A DNA stretch of 64,000 bases from assembly GCF_021277265.1 (NCBI RefSeq), contig NZ_JAJSOH010000004.1, positions 186,001 through 250,000 on the forward strand. The letters run 5' to 3'. Position 1 is the first letter of the stretch; every line of letters starts with the position of its first letter. Made by a program: the position numbers and the translations under genes. The DNA comes from Kineosporia rhizophila (GTDB lineage: Bacteria; Actinomycetota; Actinomycetes; Actinomycetales; Kineosporiaceae). Shown piece by piece: positions 18,390 through 27,995 of the stretch. Under the pieces are notes generated by a model that searched no databases, had not been told where the DNA came from, and saw only the letters and a program-made list of their open reading frames with translations.

Positions 18390-19357
18390 GTTCGTAACTG
18401 GGCCAGCCAGTAGAGGATCGGCTCCTCCCACTCCGCGGCCGCAACCGGGTCCCAGACCACCTCGGACCCGGTTGCGGCCTCGTCCGGGCTCAAGGCCCGC
18501 AGCCAGCTCAGGGCCCGGTGCAGCGGGGCCAGGTCGAGCACCGCGCGCAGTTCGGTGCGCAACTGCGCCAGCGGCGCCAGGTCGGTGAAGACCTCCAGGT
18601 AGGCGTCCTCGAGCCGGGCCACTCCGGCGGCGTCCACGCCTTCGGCGGCGAACATCAGCGGCAGGTCCATCGTGCTGAACGGGTGGGCCACGCACGAGTC
18701 GCCGAAGTCGAAGAAGCGGTAGGCGCCCGCTTCGTCCACCGCCACGTTGTTGTCGTGCAGGTCGCCGTGCTGCAACGAAGGGGGAACCAACGGCGCTTTG
18801 AGGACTGGGGGTACCTCCCGAAGCCGGAGGCGGTGGGGGACCGTGGGCCTCTCCCAGCCGGCGGCGAGGGTTGCGAGCCGATTGCGTTCGTCGGCCGGTA
18901 CCTGCTCAGCGGTGGTGAACGGGCGCAGCAGGTCGAGGTAGCGGTGCGGGCGCTCGTCCGGGACACCCTGTTCCAGAAGCGTTTCCACGTGAGGGGTGAG
19001 GCTGCGCTGCAGTTCGGCGAACCGCTGCACGAGGGGGATCCAGACCTCCAGCCGGAAGGTGTCGCCTTCCCGCTCGCGCAGCACCGTCCCGGCCGAGGCC
19101 ACGATCAGCCGGTGCCCGGCCGGGTCGGTGGCCAGGAGCTCCGGCACCAGGGCGGGGCAGGCCCGGGTCAGCACCGGCAGCACCACGGCCTCGTGGCCGG
19201 TGCGGGCGGTCGCGCACTTGAGGAAGGCATCGGCGTGGCCCGGCCGGGTGAGCCGCCAGGTGACCGCCCAGGGCCGGGAGCGGAGCCGGTGCAGTTCCAC
19301 CGGCCCGAGCACGTCCCGGGCCCAGTCGACGGCCGCAGTGACCCGTTCGTCTCTCAC
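18365..19357 (-). CDS. APH-family phosphotransferase
   Basis: This 330-residue protein-kinase-fold enzyme has the catalytic loop HGDLHDNN and the metal motif DFGD, the classic APH/choline-kinase pair. The start is probably GTG 19357; longer frames enter the neighbouring kinase gene. The family phosphorylates small hydroxyl compounds (sugars, choline, some antibiotics), and no substrate can be assigned. An in-frame GC-rich palindromic insertion (18802-18840) lies between the N-lobe and the catalytic loop, and the 3' end overlaps the convergent DinB gene. Confidence 0.8.
   Translation of the reverse strand: MRDERVTAAVDWARDVLGPVELHRLRSRPWAVTWRLTRPGHADAFLKCATARTGHEAVVLPVLTRACPALVPELLATDPAGHRLIVASAGTVLREREGDTFRLEVWIPLVQRFAELQRSLTPHVETLLEQGVPDERPHRYLDLLRPFTTAEQVPADERNRLATLAAGWERPTVPHRLRLREVPPVLKAPLVPPSLQHGDLHDNNVAVDEAGAYRFFDFGDSCVAHPFSTMDLPLMFAAEGVDAAGVARLEDAYLEVFTDLAPLAQLRTELRAVLDLAPLHRALSWLRALSPDEAATGSEVVWDPVAAAEWEEPILYWLAQLRTQGRMPRT
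18802..18840. repeat. REP-like palindromic unit inside the APH gene
   Basis: The stretch ggactgggggtacctcccg...ggtggggga resembles a palindromic interspersed unit that I recall from Streptomyces-type genomes. It is in frame here and adds about 13 residues (around RLRLREVPPV) to the encoded kinase. Only this copy was noticed in the window. Confidence 0.45.
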
Positions 19358-19373
19358 CGGCCCATCGTGCCAG

Positions 19374-21329
19374 TCACCCGGGCTGGTCAGGCAGGGTGAA
19401 GCGGAACGTGGCGCCCTGGCCGGGGGCCGACTCGGCCCAGATCCGCCCGCCGTGCCGCTCCACGATCCGGTGCACCGTGGCCAGCCCGATCCCGGTTCCG
19501 GGGAAGTCGCTCTGCTTGTGCAGCCGCTGGAACGGTGAGAACAGCCGCTGGGCCTGGGCCATGTCGAACCCGGCGCCGTTGTCCCGCACGAAGAAGTCGC
19601 CCTCGGCCGAGCGCCCCATCTCGATCCGCGGGCCCTCGGTGGCCCCACTGAACTTCCAGGCGTTGCTCAGCAGGTTCTCCAGCACGTTGCGCAGCAGGCG
19701 GGGGTCGGCCGAGACGGTCAGGTCCGGCCCGATCACCGTTTCCACCACCCGCCCGGGCGACCCGGCGGCCAGGTCGCTGAGGATTTCGCCGGCGATCACG
19801 CCGAGGTCGACCGGGCGGCGCGACAGCTCGGCCCGGCCCACCCGGGACAGCTCGATCAAGTCGTCGATCATCTCGTTCATCCGCTTCACCGAGGCCCGGA
19901 TCCGGGCGGCGTAGTGCTGCCCGGTCTCGTCCAGGTGCTCCTCGACCACCTCCAGCAGCATCGCGGTGAACCCGTCGATCGCCCGCAACGGGCTGCGCAG
20001 GTCGTGCGAGACCGAGTAGCTGAACGCCTCCAGCTCCAGGTTCTTGCGCTCCAACTCCTCCACCATGGCGGCCTTGGTCAGAGCGATCTCGGCGTCGGCG
20101 TGGGCCTGGGCGGCCTCGATCTCCTTGCGCAGCAGGCTCTCGCGGATCTGCCGGTGCTCGTCGGCCACCTGCTTGCGCTGCATCTGGGCGCGGATCCGGG
20201 CGAGCAGCACCCGGGTGTCGGTGGCGGCCTGGACGTAGTCGTCGGCGCCCGCCCCGAGCGCGTCGATCATGGTCTGCCGACGGTCGTCGTCGCCGATCAC
20301 GATCAGCGGCACGTCACGCACGCCGGGCGCCGCCTTGATCTTCGAGCAGACCTCCAGGCCGTCCGCCCCCTCGATCAGGATGCAGTCACAACGCTGGAAG
20401 GCCAGCAGTTCCAGGGCCTCCTCGCCGGATCGGGCCTGGACCACGTCGAACCCCTCGCCGCGCAGGTGCTCGGCGTAACCGGTGAGGCCGGAGGCCCCGA
20501 TCGCCACCACCTTCTTCAGCCGCTGCAGGCTGGCCGTGTCCACCACCGGACCGGGTGCCGCCCCGGTCCGCAACGCGGCCGAGAGCTTGGCCAGCACCAC
20601 GTCCGCGTCGGTGCCCGCCCGCACGAAGGCGTCGGCCCCGGCGTCCAGGGCGGTCAGCTCGGCGCCGGCGTCGTCCGAGGCGGCCAGCAGTAGGCAGGGG
20701 ATCGCCCGTAGGGCCGAGTCCAGCCGGATCCGGCGGATCACGGTGGCCCCGTCGATGTCCGGCAGGGCCGCGTCCACCAGAACCGCGTCCGGCCGGCGGG
20801 CCGCCGCCTGGCGCAGCCCGGCCAGCCCGGAGTCGGCCTGGACCACCTCGTAACCGTTGTCCTGCAGCATCTGCGTGAACCGGCCCTGCACCTCGGTGCT
20901 GTCGTCGATCACCAGCACCCGTAACGGGTGCTCGGCGTCCGAGCTGGGCACGGTGATCAGTTCCTGGGCCCGCGAGACCAGGTAGCCGGAGTCGTAGGGC
21001 TTGCCCAGGTACTCGTCCGCGCCGGTGCTCAGCCCGCGGATCCGGTCCTTCACCTCGGCCTCACTGCTGAGCATGAGCACCGGCAGGGCCGCAGTGGCCG
21101 GGTCGGTGCGCAGCTGCCGCAGGACGTCCACGCCGTCGCCGTCGGGCAGGACCACGTCCAGCACGACGCAGTCGGCCGACTCGGCGGCCAGCTGTTCCCA
21201 GAAAGCCGCGACCGTGGCGCAGGGCACGGTGCGCCACCCGGCCTCGCCGAACGCGTTCACCAGGTCCATCCGCACGGTCAGGCTGTCGTCGAGAATCAGC
21301 ACGGTGCCGATGCTTCCGTTGTTCGTCAT
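19374..21329 (-). CDS. Triple-receiver histidine kinase
   Basis: This 651-residue hybrid protein has three receiver domains in tandem (about 9-125, 136-250 and 268-380), a coiled linker, an H-box (SYSVSHDLRSPLRAI, about 425) and a HATPase domain (NVLENLLSNAWKFS, DNGAGFDM, GTGIGLATV). Receiver one has a clear phospho-acceptor Asp58. Receiver three has lost the normal acceptor context (DCILIEGADG), so it may be a pseudo-receiver. It has no membrane segment. It is the last gene of the chemosensory operon, starts in an ATGA overlap with cheB, and probably carries the pathway output. Confidence 0.88.
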   Translation of the reverse strand: MTNNGSIGTVLILDDSLTVRMDLVNAFGEAGWRTVPCATVAAFWEQLAAESADCVVLDVVLPDGDGVDVLRQLRTDPATAALPVLMLSSEAEVKDRIRGLSTGADEYLGKPYDSGYLVSRAQELITVPSSDAEHPLRVLVIDDSTEVQGRFTQMLQDNGYEVVQADSGLAGLRQAAARRPDAVLVDAALPDIDGATVIRRIRLDSALRAIPCLLLAASDDAGAELTALDAGADAFVRAGTDADVVLAKLSAALRTGAAPGPVVDTASLQRLKKVVAIGASGLTGYAEHLRGEGFDVVQARSGEEALELLAFQRCDCILIEGADGLEVCSKIKAAPGVRDVPLIVIGDDDRRQTMIDALGAGADDYVQAATDTRVLLARIRAQMQRKQVADEHRQIRESLLRKEIEAAQAHADAEIALTKAAMVEELERKNLELEAFSYSVSHDLRSPLRAIDGFTAMLLEVVEEHLDETGQHYAARIRASVKRMNEMIDDLIELSRVGRAELSRRPVDLGVIAGEILSDLAAGSPGRVVETVIGPDLTVSADPRLLRNVLENLLSNAWKFSGATEGPRIEMGRSAEGDFFVRDNGAGFDMAQAQRLFSPFQRLHKQSDFPGTGIGLATVHRIVERHGGRIWAESAPGQGATFRFTLPDQPG

Positions 21330-22429
21330 CGTGGCCTCATTCGTACCGCCAGGTCGGAAGGTACGGTCAGCCGGCCGAGCGCGGGCCCGATCCGGTCGAT
21401 CGGCAGGACGTGCTGGGCCCCGCCCAGCCGCACCGCCTCTCCGGGCATGCCGAACACCACCGAGGTGGCCTCGTCCTGAGCGATGGTGAGTCCTCCGGTG
21501 CGGTCGATCTCGAGCATCCCGGCGGCGCCGTCCTTGCCCATGCCGGTGAGCAGGCAGGCCGCCACCCGCGGGCCGTGCGACTGCGCCAGGGACTCGAACA
21601 GCACGTCGACACTGGGCCGGCAGGAGTGCCTTTCGGGTTCGTCGGTGAGCAGCAGCGTGTTGCTGCGTACCCGTAGGTGCCGGCCCGGAGGGGCCATCAC
21701 CACCTCGCCCGGGCGCACGTTGGTGAGTGGTTCGCCGCTGACCGCCAGGCGCACCCGGCGGTCGGTGGCCTCGGCCAGCCAGGAGGCGAACGCGTTGCCG
21801 AACGACTCGTGGACGTGCAGCACCAGCAGGATCGGCAGGGCGAAGGTGGCCGGCAGGGTGCGCAGCACGGTGGCCACCGCGGTCGGCCCGCCGGTGGAGG
21901 CCCCGATCGCCACCAGCGAGTAAGGATGAGACGGATCTGCCTGTGGGGGAAGTGGTTCCGGAGTGCGGGCGGCGGGTACCGAGGCATGGTGACCGATCCG
22001 GCGGATCACCCGGATCCGGGACACCAGCCGGCAGGTACGCAGGAACTCGCGGTCCCAGGCGTCGTTCCCGCCGGTGGTGTCCCGGCCCAGCGGCTTGTCC
22101 AGCACGTCGACCGCACCGGCGTCGAGCGCGGCGATGGTGTCGATGAACCCGGCCCGGTTGTCGGCGCTGGAGATCACCAGGATCGGGGTGGGGCAGTGCT
22201 GCATCAGCTGCTCGGTGGCGGCCAGCCCGGACAGCCCGGGCAGCATCATGTCCATGGTGACCAGGTCCGGGCGCAGCCGCTGGCACTCCTGGATCGCGGT
22301 CTCCCCGTCGCCCGCCTCGCCGACCACCTCGAAGGCCGGGTCCGAGCGCAGGGCGGCCACGATCCGGGCCCGTACGGTGCGCGAGTCCTCGACCACGAGC
22401 ACCCGGATCGGCCGGCCGTCGGGGCTCAT
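21326..22429 (-). CDS. cheB: CheB chemoreceptor methylesterase
   Basis: This 367-residue response regulator-methylesterase has receiver Asp60 in VTMDMMLPG. The C-terminal catalytic domain has the triad Ser in AIGASTGG, His in LLVLHVHE and Asp in LLTGMGKDG. It removes methyl groups from MCP glutamates and counters CheR. It overlaps its neighbours by ATGA at both ends. Confidence 0.94.
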   Translation of the reverse strand: MSPDGRPIRVLVVEDSRTVRARIVAALRSDPAFEVVGEAGDGETAIQECQRLRPDLVTMDMMLPGLSGLAATEQLMQHCPTPILVISSADNRAGFIDTIAALDAGAVDVLDKPLGRDTTGGNDAWDREFLRTCRLVSRIRVIRRIGHHASVPAARTPEPLPPQADPSHPYSLVAIGASTGGPTAVATVLRTLPATFALPILLVLHVHESFGNAFASWLAEATDRRVRLAVSGEPLTNVRPGEVVMAPPGRHLRVRSNTLLLTDEPERHSCRPSVDVLFESLAQSHGPRVAACLLTGMGKDGAAGMLEIDRTGGLTIAQDEATSVVFGMPGEAVRLGGAQHVLPIDRIGPALGRLTVPSDLAVRMRPR

Positions 22430-24552
22430 CCGGCATCCTCGGCGCTCGGGCGTTCGGCTGTGTGTTCGGTGACGAGCCGGGCGACCGCGTCGAGCAGGGT
22501 GCTCTGGTGGAACTCGCCCTTGTCGATGTGCGCCCGGGCGCCGGCGGCCCGGCCGCGCTCGCGGTCCTCGGGGCCGGCCTTGGTGGTGACCAGGATGCAG
22601 GGCAGGTGCCGCAGTTCGGGGCGGGTGCGGGTCTGCTCGATGAAGGCGAAGCCGTTCATCCCCGGCATCTCCACGTCCACCACGGCCACCGCGTAGCGCT
22701 GGCGGGCGGCCATGGCCAGGCCCTCCTCCGCCGACCCGGCCTCGTCCACCCGGTAGCCGGCCGCCTGCAGGATGCTGCGTTCCAGCATCCGGGTGGTCAG
22801 GGAGTCGTCGACGATCAGGATCGGGACGGGGGCGCCGGGGGTGGGGGAGGCCGTGGTGGGGGAGGCTGTGGCGGGTGGGAGCGGGACGGGGGTGCTGACC
22901 CGGGGCAGGCGGCGGGTGGCGGCGACGGCGGCCACCTCGGCCGGGTCGAGGACGGGGCGGGCCCGGCCGTCGATGTCGATCCAGATGCCGCACACCAGCG
23001 GGGGTACGGGGGCGAGCTCGGGCAGGGCCCGGACCGCCACCTCGGCGGTCCCGACCAGGCGGGTGACGCCGACTGCGACCAGGCCCTTGCCGCCCTCGAG
23101 GAGCAGGACGGTGCGGCCGTTCTCTTCCGGGCCGACGGAGTCGGCGGGGAGGGTGAGGACGTCGGCCAGCGGGACGTAGGGGATGCGACGGCCGTTGTGC
23201 CGCACGGCCAGGGCCCCGGAGAAGTCGTCCGGGCCGATCCGGCGGGCCTGCCGGACCGCGCGCAGCGGCAGGGCGGCCAGGTCGGCGCTCTCGGTGGGTC
23301 GCACCAGCACCACCTCCTGCGCCGTCATCGTGGCCGGGGTGGTCAGGTCGATGGTGGTGCCCTGGCCGGGCGTGGTGGTGATCTCGATCCGCCCCCCGGT
23401 GCGTCGCACCACGTCCTGCACCACGTCCAGGCCGATCCCGTGCCCGGAGATCTCACTGACCGTGCCGGCCGTGCTGATCCCGCTGCCGAGCAGCAGCTGC
23501 AGCACCTGGGCGTCGTCGATCCCGGCGTCGGGAGCCCGCCCGGTCTGCACCAGCTTGCGCCTTACCGCGTCCAGGTCGATGCCGCGCCCGTCGTCCGTGC
23601 AACGGAACCGCACGCCCTGCGCGCCGTGACTGATCTCCACCTGAACCCGCCCGCTCTCGTCCTTGCCCAGGGCCCTTCGTTGCGCCGGGGTCTCGACGCC
23701 GTGGGCCACCGCATTGCGCACGATCTGCCGCAGAGCGGTCTGGACTCCGGCCAGAATGGTTGCGTCCAGAGCGATCTCGGCGCCTCGCACCTCCAGCCGG
23801 GCCCGCTTGCCCTGGGCGGCGGTCACGTCCCGCACCCCACGTTCCAGGTCGGGCACGATCGTCTCGACCGGGATCAGGCGCAGCTGCTCGGCGGTGGTGT
23901 ACACCTCGCGCAGTTCCCGATCGATCCGGTCGGCGCTGGTCTCGAGAATCCGCGCCAGTGTGGTCAGTTCCTCGATCTGCGAGTCGGTCAGCCGGCCGGT
24001 GGCCTCGGCCACGGCGCGTAGCCGGCGGGCCCGCAGCGCGCCGTCGCGTACCGTGCTCAGCTGGGTGCGGGTCTGCACCACACCGTTGATCAGGTTGTCG
24101 ATCTCCAGCAGCGAGGCGCGGGCGGTCGGCAGCGGGTCGGGGATCCGCTCGGCCGGGGCCGGGTCCAGCGTGCTCGAGGCGGGGGCCTCGGGGTTGGCCC
24201 GGGGAGCCGGGATCGGGGCAGCCTCCGGCGCGGGTTCCTCACTGCCGCCGAGCTGCTCCAGACCGGCGCTGAGCCCGTCCACCAACTGCTGCATCTGGTC
24301 CAGTTCGGCGGTGGGCAGCGGCTGTTCGCTGTTGCGGTGGGGCCCGAGCATCTCCTCGAGCTCGTGCACCCGGTCGGCCATGTCGGTCTGCCCCACCACC
24401 CGGGCCGCACCCTTGAGCGTGTGGGCGTGCCGCAGCGCCGTGCGGGCGGCGTCGGCCGCCGGTCCGCCCCGGGCCAGCTCGGACAGGGCCACGGTGAGCT
24501 CGTCGACGAGCTCCCGGGCCTCGATCCGGAAGTACTGCAGCAGGTCGCTCAC
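22426..24552 (-). CDS. cheA: CheA hybrid kinase with C-terminal receiver (Hpt-HATPase-CheW-REC)
   Basis: This 708-residue chemotaxis kinase has an N-terminal Hpt with phospho-His44 in HAHTLKGAA, a proline-rich linker (100-150), a dimerization helix pair, an ATPase (VRNAVAHGVETP, DDGRGID, GHGIGLDVV), a CheW-like domain (about 400-560) and a C-terminal receiver with Asp in VVDVEMPGMNG. Fused CheA-REC proteins usually belong to alternative chemosensory systems (FrzE, WspE, PilL/ChpA types) rather than plain flagellar ones. Both ends overlap neighbours by ATGA. Confidence 0.93.
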   Translation of the reverse strand: MSDLLQYFRIEARELVDELTVALSELARGGPAADAARTALRHAHTLKGAARVVGQTDMADRVHELEEMLGPHRNSEQPLPTAELDQMQQLVDGLSAGLEQLGGSEEPAPEAAPIPAPRANPEAPASSTLDPAPAERIPDPLPTARASLLEIDNLINGVVQTRTQLSTVRDGALRARRLRAVAEATGRLTDSQIEELTTLARILETSADRIDRELREVYTTAEQLRLIPVETIVPDLERGVRDVTAAQGKRARLEVRGAEIALDATILAGVQTALRQIVRNAVAHGVETPAQRRALGKDESGRVQVEISHGAQGVRFRCTDDGRGIDLDAVRRKLVQTGRAPDAGIDDAQVLQLLLGSGISTAGTVSEISGHGIGLDVVQDVVRRTGGRIEITTTPGQGTTIDLTTPATMTAQEVVLVRPTESADLAALPLRAVRQARRIGPDDFSGALAVRHNGRRIPYVPLADVLTLPADSVGPEENGRTVLLLEGGKGLVAVGVTRLVGTAEVAVRALPELAPVPPLVCGIWIDIDGRARPVLDPAEVAAVAATRRLPRVSTPVPLPPATASPTTASPTPGAPVPILIVDDSLTTRMLERSILQAAGYRVDEAGSAEEGLAMAARQRYAVAVVDVEMPGMNGFAFIEQTRTRPELRHLPCILVTTKAGPEDRERGRAAGARAHIDKGEFHQSTLLDAVARLVTEHTAERPSAEDAG

Positions 24553-26090
24553 CGCGGCGTCGACCCGCTCCCCGTTCCGCCGCCGCCGCCGACGCCCGCC
24601 CGGGCCGCCCGCGGGCGGGCCGCCGGGGTGATCGAGTCCGGTTCGATCAGCCCCCGCAGCCGGGCCGACAGCTCGGCCAGTTGCGAGGCGGTGGCCAGGA
24701 TCTGACCGGACCCGGCCTCGCTCTCCTTGGTGGTCTGGGTGACGTTGCCGACCGCGAAGTTCACCTGCTCCACCGCGGTGGTCTGCTGCTTGGTGCTCAG
24801 CTCGATCTCCCGGGCCGCCTCCATCGTGGTGCGCATCAGCTCCACGATCTGGTCGAACTGGGCCGTCACGGACTCGAACTGGGCGCTGCCGGAGTCCACC
24901 GACTTGGCCCCGATCTCGGTGGCCATCACCGTGGTGTGCACCGCGTTGCGCACCACGTCGATCAGCGTGCGGATCTCCTTGGTCGACTCGGTGACCCGGT
25001 CGGCCAGCTTGCGGATCTCGTCGGCGACCACAGCGAACCGGCGGCCGGACTCACCCGCCCCGGCCGCCTCGATGGTGGAGTTGATCGCCAGGATGTTGGT
25101 CTGCTCGGCCAGTTCGGACACGATGTCGAGGACGGCCCCGATCTGCTGCGACTTCTCGCCGAGCTCGATCATGTGGTCGACGATCACCTGCACCTGGTGC
25201 CGGATCTCGTTCATCGACTGCTGGGCGGTGGCCATCGTGCCACCGCCGGAACCGCCGGCCTCGGCGGTCTGCTCGGCCACCGCGGCCACCCGCTGGGCGC
25301 TTTCGGTGATCTGCCGCGAGGTGGCCAGCAGTTCGTTGATCGTGGTGGAGATCTCGCTCATCGCGGTGGCCTGTTCCATCGCCCCCACGGCCTGCTGGTT
25401 GGCGGTGGTCTGCAGCTCCGCCGACGAGGTCTGCACCTGGCCCACGGCCCCGCCGATCCGCGAGCGCAGCCGCCGGGTGATGTACAGCCCGATCAGCGCG
25501 GTGGCCAGCACCGCCAGGCCGTAGACGGTGCAGATGGTGATCACGTCGCGGCGCTGGGCGGCGTCGGCCGCCCGGATGCCGTCCTGGGCCAGGTCGTGCT
25601 CGTACGCGGCGAACTCGTTCAGCGCGTCCTGCAGGTTGGTCCGGGTCGAGGCGGCCTCCAGGAAGGCCTCGGCCGAGTCCTGGGTGGTGCCCTGCTCCCG
25701 GACCTCGATCAGGTTGTTCATCGACTGGCGGGACTGCTGCTCGGCCTCGTCGATCCGGCTGACCAGTTCGCGGCCCCGGTCGGTGTGCACCATGCCCTGG
25801 GCGGTCTTGATCAGGTTGTCGAACTCGACGGTGCGGGCCTCGGCCGAGCGGTGGAACGTCTCGTCGTTGGTCAGCAGGTAGGCCCGCACCTCGGCGGACC
25901 GGTCGGCCCGGGCGGTGAGCAGCTTCTGGGCGATGAGTTCCAGCTGGGAGTCCACCTCGATCACCCGGTCCTTGGCCCGCACCACCTCGCTCAGCCCGTA
26001 GAGCGCCACCGCGCCGCCGATCACGTTCAGCAGCAGCACCACGGCGAAGCCGACCGCCAGGGTCCGGCCGAACGTCCAGTTGGGTCGCAT
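24549..26090 (-). CDS. mcp: Methyl-accepting chemotaxis protein
   Basis: This 513-residue receptor has TM1 (about 10-32), a roughly 145-residue extracytoplasmic four-helix sensor domain, TM2 (about 180-200), and a long cytoplasmic coiled coil. The signalling tip EQTNILAINSTIEAAGAGES is a variant of the canonical EQTNLLALNAAIEAARAGE. A classical HAMP is hard to see. It ends in a Gly/Ser-rich tail. The ATG at 26090 lies 2 bp after the upstream cheW stop. The ligand is unknown. Confidence 0.92.
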   Translation of the reverse strand: MRPNWTFGRTLAVGFAVVLLLNVIGGAVALYGLSEVVRAKDRVIEVDSQLELIAQKLLTARADRSAEVRAYLLTNDETFHRSAEARTVEFDNLIKTAQGMVHTDRGRELVSRIDEAEQQSRQSMNNLIEVREQGTTQDSAEAFLEAASTRTNLQDALNEFAAYEHDLAQDGIRAADAAQRRDVITICTVYGLAVLATALIGLYITRRLRSRIGGAVGQVQTSSAELQTTANQQAVGAMEQATAMSEISTTINELLATSRQITESAQRVAAVAEQTAEAGGSGGGTMATAQQSMNEIRHQVQVIVDHMIELGEKSQQIGAVLDIVSELAEQTNILAINSTIEAAGAGESGRRFAVVADEIRKLADRVTESTKEIRTLIDVVRNAVHTTVMATEIGAKSVDSGSAQFESVTAQFDQIVELMRTTMEAAREIELSTKQQTTAVEQVNFAVGNVTQTTKESEAGSGQILATASQLAELSARLRGLIEPDSITPAARPRAARAGVGGGGGTGSGSTPR

Positions 26091-26092
26091 GG

Positions 26093-26572
26093 TCAGATCT
26101 CCGTTCCCGTGCACAGCCCGCGGACGGTGTGCACCACCTCGGCCAGGGAGAGCAGGTACTCGCCGGCCAGTTCCGCGGCCGGGACCCGGCCGAAACCGGT
26201 GAAGTCGCCGAACACCAGGGCCACGGCCGGCTCGGCGGCCGGGACCACCACCCAGCGCGGGCTCTGCGCCACACCGCCCAGCAGCAGCCCGAGGTCCCAG
26301 GCAGCGGCCACCGAACCCCGGTTGCTGACGATCCCGACCATCGCCGGGTGCCGGGAGGGCAGCGGGGTGATCGGCGGATGGGCGGAGATCCCGGCCACCT
26401 CGCCCAGCCGGATCCCGCGCTCCTCGACACCGATCCGCAGCCGCAGCACGTCCTGCATCGGGGTCTCGTCGCTGCCGGGGGCCTCGGCGAAGGCGGCGTC
26501 GAACTCGGCCCGCATCGCGGCGGCCCGCTGGGCCAGCTCGCTCGGCCCGGTCAGTGCGCGCAGGGGGGTCAT
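26093..26572 (-). CDS. cheW: CheW-like adaptor (second copy)
   Basis: This 159-residue CheW-fold protein starts at ATG 26572 in an ATGA overlap with cheR. The CheW-like core includes LRLRIGVEERGIRLGEVAGI and the MVGIVSNRGSVAAAWDLGLL block, which replaces the usual V(Q/N)LRG motif. It couples the adjacent MCP to CheA. It has a long, acidic N-terminal helix compared with ordinary CheW. Confidence 0.8.
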   Translation of the reverse strand: MTPLRALTGPSELAQRAAAMRAEFDAAFAEAPGSDETPMQDVLRLRIGVEERGIRLGEVAGISAHPPITPLPSRHPAMVGIVSNRGSVAAAWDLGLLLGGVAQSPRWVVVPAAEPAVALVFGDFTGFGRVPAAELAGEYLLSLAEVVHTVRGLCTGTEI

Positions 26573-27981
26573 GACCGCCCCGCCCGGGAGATGGTCCGGC
26601 ACACCGAAAGCAGGGCCTCGCGGTCGAAACCGCCCCCGAAGAGCAGCACCCGGCGCTCGCTCTCGCTGGTCAGCAACTGCGCGGCGCGCTCGTAGCAGCG
26701 GTCGGAGGTGTTCTGGTCGCCGCCGAACCGGGTGAGCCGACCCAGGTGCAGGTGCCCCAGAGCGAACCCGGGATCCGCGTCGACCGCGGCGTTCCAGTGC
26801 AGCAGCGCTCCGCGCTCGTCGGAGTCGGCCTCGCGACACGTGGCCAGGACGCCGTGGGCGTCGGCGGCCACCGCACCGCCGCGGCCCAGTAGCCGGTGGG
26901 CGTCGCGCCCGGCGCCGCTCAGGTCGCCGGCGTGGGCCAGCAGCATGGCGCGGACCAGCATCACCTCGGTGTCCCAGAGGCTGCGCGGAGGGACTGCGGG
27001 CACGTCGATCAGCTCGATCACCCCCAGGGCAGCGGCGAAGCGCTCGGCCCGCAGCAGCTCCAGGACCTGACCGAACGACTCACGGTCGGGGCCGGAGGGA
27101 CGGCGCGCGGGCAGGCCCCGGGGCACCACCCGTACGGTGGCCGACCGGGGGGAGTCGCTGAGCCGGTAGTAGAAGCAGCCGTCGGTCTCGCACAGCTCGA
27201 AGTCGTCGGTGACGCCGCGCAGGGTCTCGGCCGACCCGAGGAACAGGTAGCCGCCTGGCAGCAGGGCGTCGGCCAGGCGCTGCACGACCTGCGCCATCGC
27301 CGCCGGAGCGAAGTACATCAGCACGTTGCGGCAGAAGATCGCGTCGAAACGGGGCTGCCAGAAGGCCGGGTCGGCAGCCGCCAGGTTCTGCGGCCGGAAT
27401 TCCACCGACTCCCGCAACGACGGTTTGACCAGGAAGTGCCCGTCCTCCTGGTCGAACCAGCGGCGCTGCACGGCCGGGGGCACGGCCCGCATCGACCACG
27501 ACGTGTAGCGCCCGGCCCGGGCCTTGGCCAGGGCCTGCGGGTTCACGTCCAGCCCGATGATCTGCGCGTTCGGGTAGCCGTTGTCGCGCATGGTGATGGC
27601 CAGGGAGTAGGGCTCCTCGCCGCTGGCGCATCCGGCGGACAGCAGCCGCGGACCGGCGCCCTCGGGCCGGTCGGGCCGGGCCAGTCGGTCGGTCAGCACG
27701 GTGCGGGTCAGCACCGAGAACTGCTCGGCCTGGCGCAGGAAGTAGGTCTCGCCCACGGTCAGCGCGCCGGCCAGGGCGCTCAGCTCCTCGCCGGAGCGCT
27801 CCAGGCTGTCCAGGTACCCCGACACCGTGGGGGCCTGGCGCGCGGTGGTGCGCTGCAGCAGGACCTGGGTCAGCCGGGCCCGGTCGGTGGGGCCGAAGGT
27901 GAGGCCGAGCCGGTGCTCCACGATCGCGGCGAACCGGGCGCTCTCGTCGTCGGTGGGCCCGGCCGGCCCGGCTCGTCCCAC
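26569..27981 (-). CDS. cheR: CheR methyltransferase with C-terminal helical-repeat extension
   Basis: This SAM-dependent protein-glutamate methyltransferase is about 470 residues long. The CheR core covers residues 1-270, with the N-terminal helical domain (TVGETYFLRQAEQF), the SAM motif SAGCASGEEPYSLA and FCRNVLMYF. The C-terminal ~190 residues look like a TPR-like region (LLHWNAAVDADPGFALGHLH), as in WspC/FrzF. The only canonical start is GTG 27981. A CTG at 27999 overlaps the upstream cheW stop as CTGA and has ggaggt at good spacing, so it may be the real start. Confidence 0.88.
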   Translation of the reverse strand: MGRAGPAGPTDDESARFAAIVEHRLGLTFGPTDRARLTQVLLQRTTARQAPTVSGYLDSLERSGEELSALAGALTVGETYFLRQAEQFSVLTRTVLTDRLARPDRPEGAGPRLLSAGCASGEEPYSLAITMRDNGYPNAQIIGLDVNPQALAKARAGRYTSWSMRAVPPAVQRRWFDQEDGHFLVKPSLRESVEFRPQNLAAADPAFWQPRFDAIFCRNVLMYFAPAAMAQVVQRLADALLPGGYLFLGSAETLRGVTDDFELCETDGCFYYRLSDSPRSATVRVVPRGLPARRPSGPDRESFGQVLELLRAERFAAALGVIELIDVPAVPPRSLWDTEVMLVRAMLLAHAGDLSGAGRDAHRLLGRGGAVAADAHGVLATCREADSDERGALLHWNAAVDADPGFALGHLHLGRLTRFGGDQNTSDRCYERAAQLLTSESERRVLLFGGGFDREALLSVCRTISRAGRS

Positions 27982-27995
27982 AGCTTGGCGCTCGG

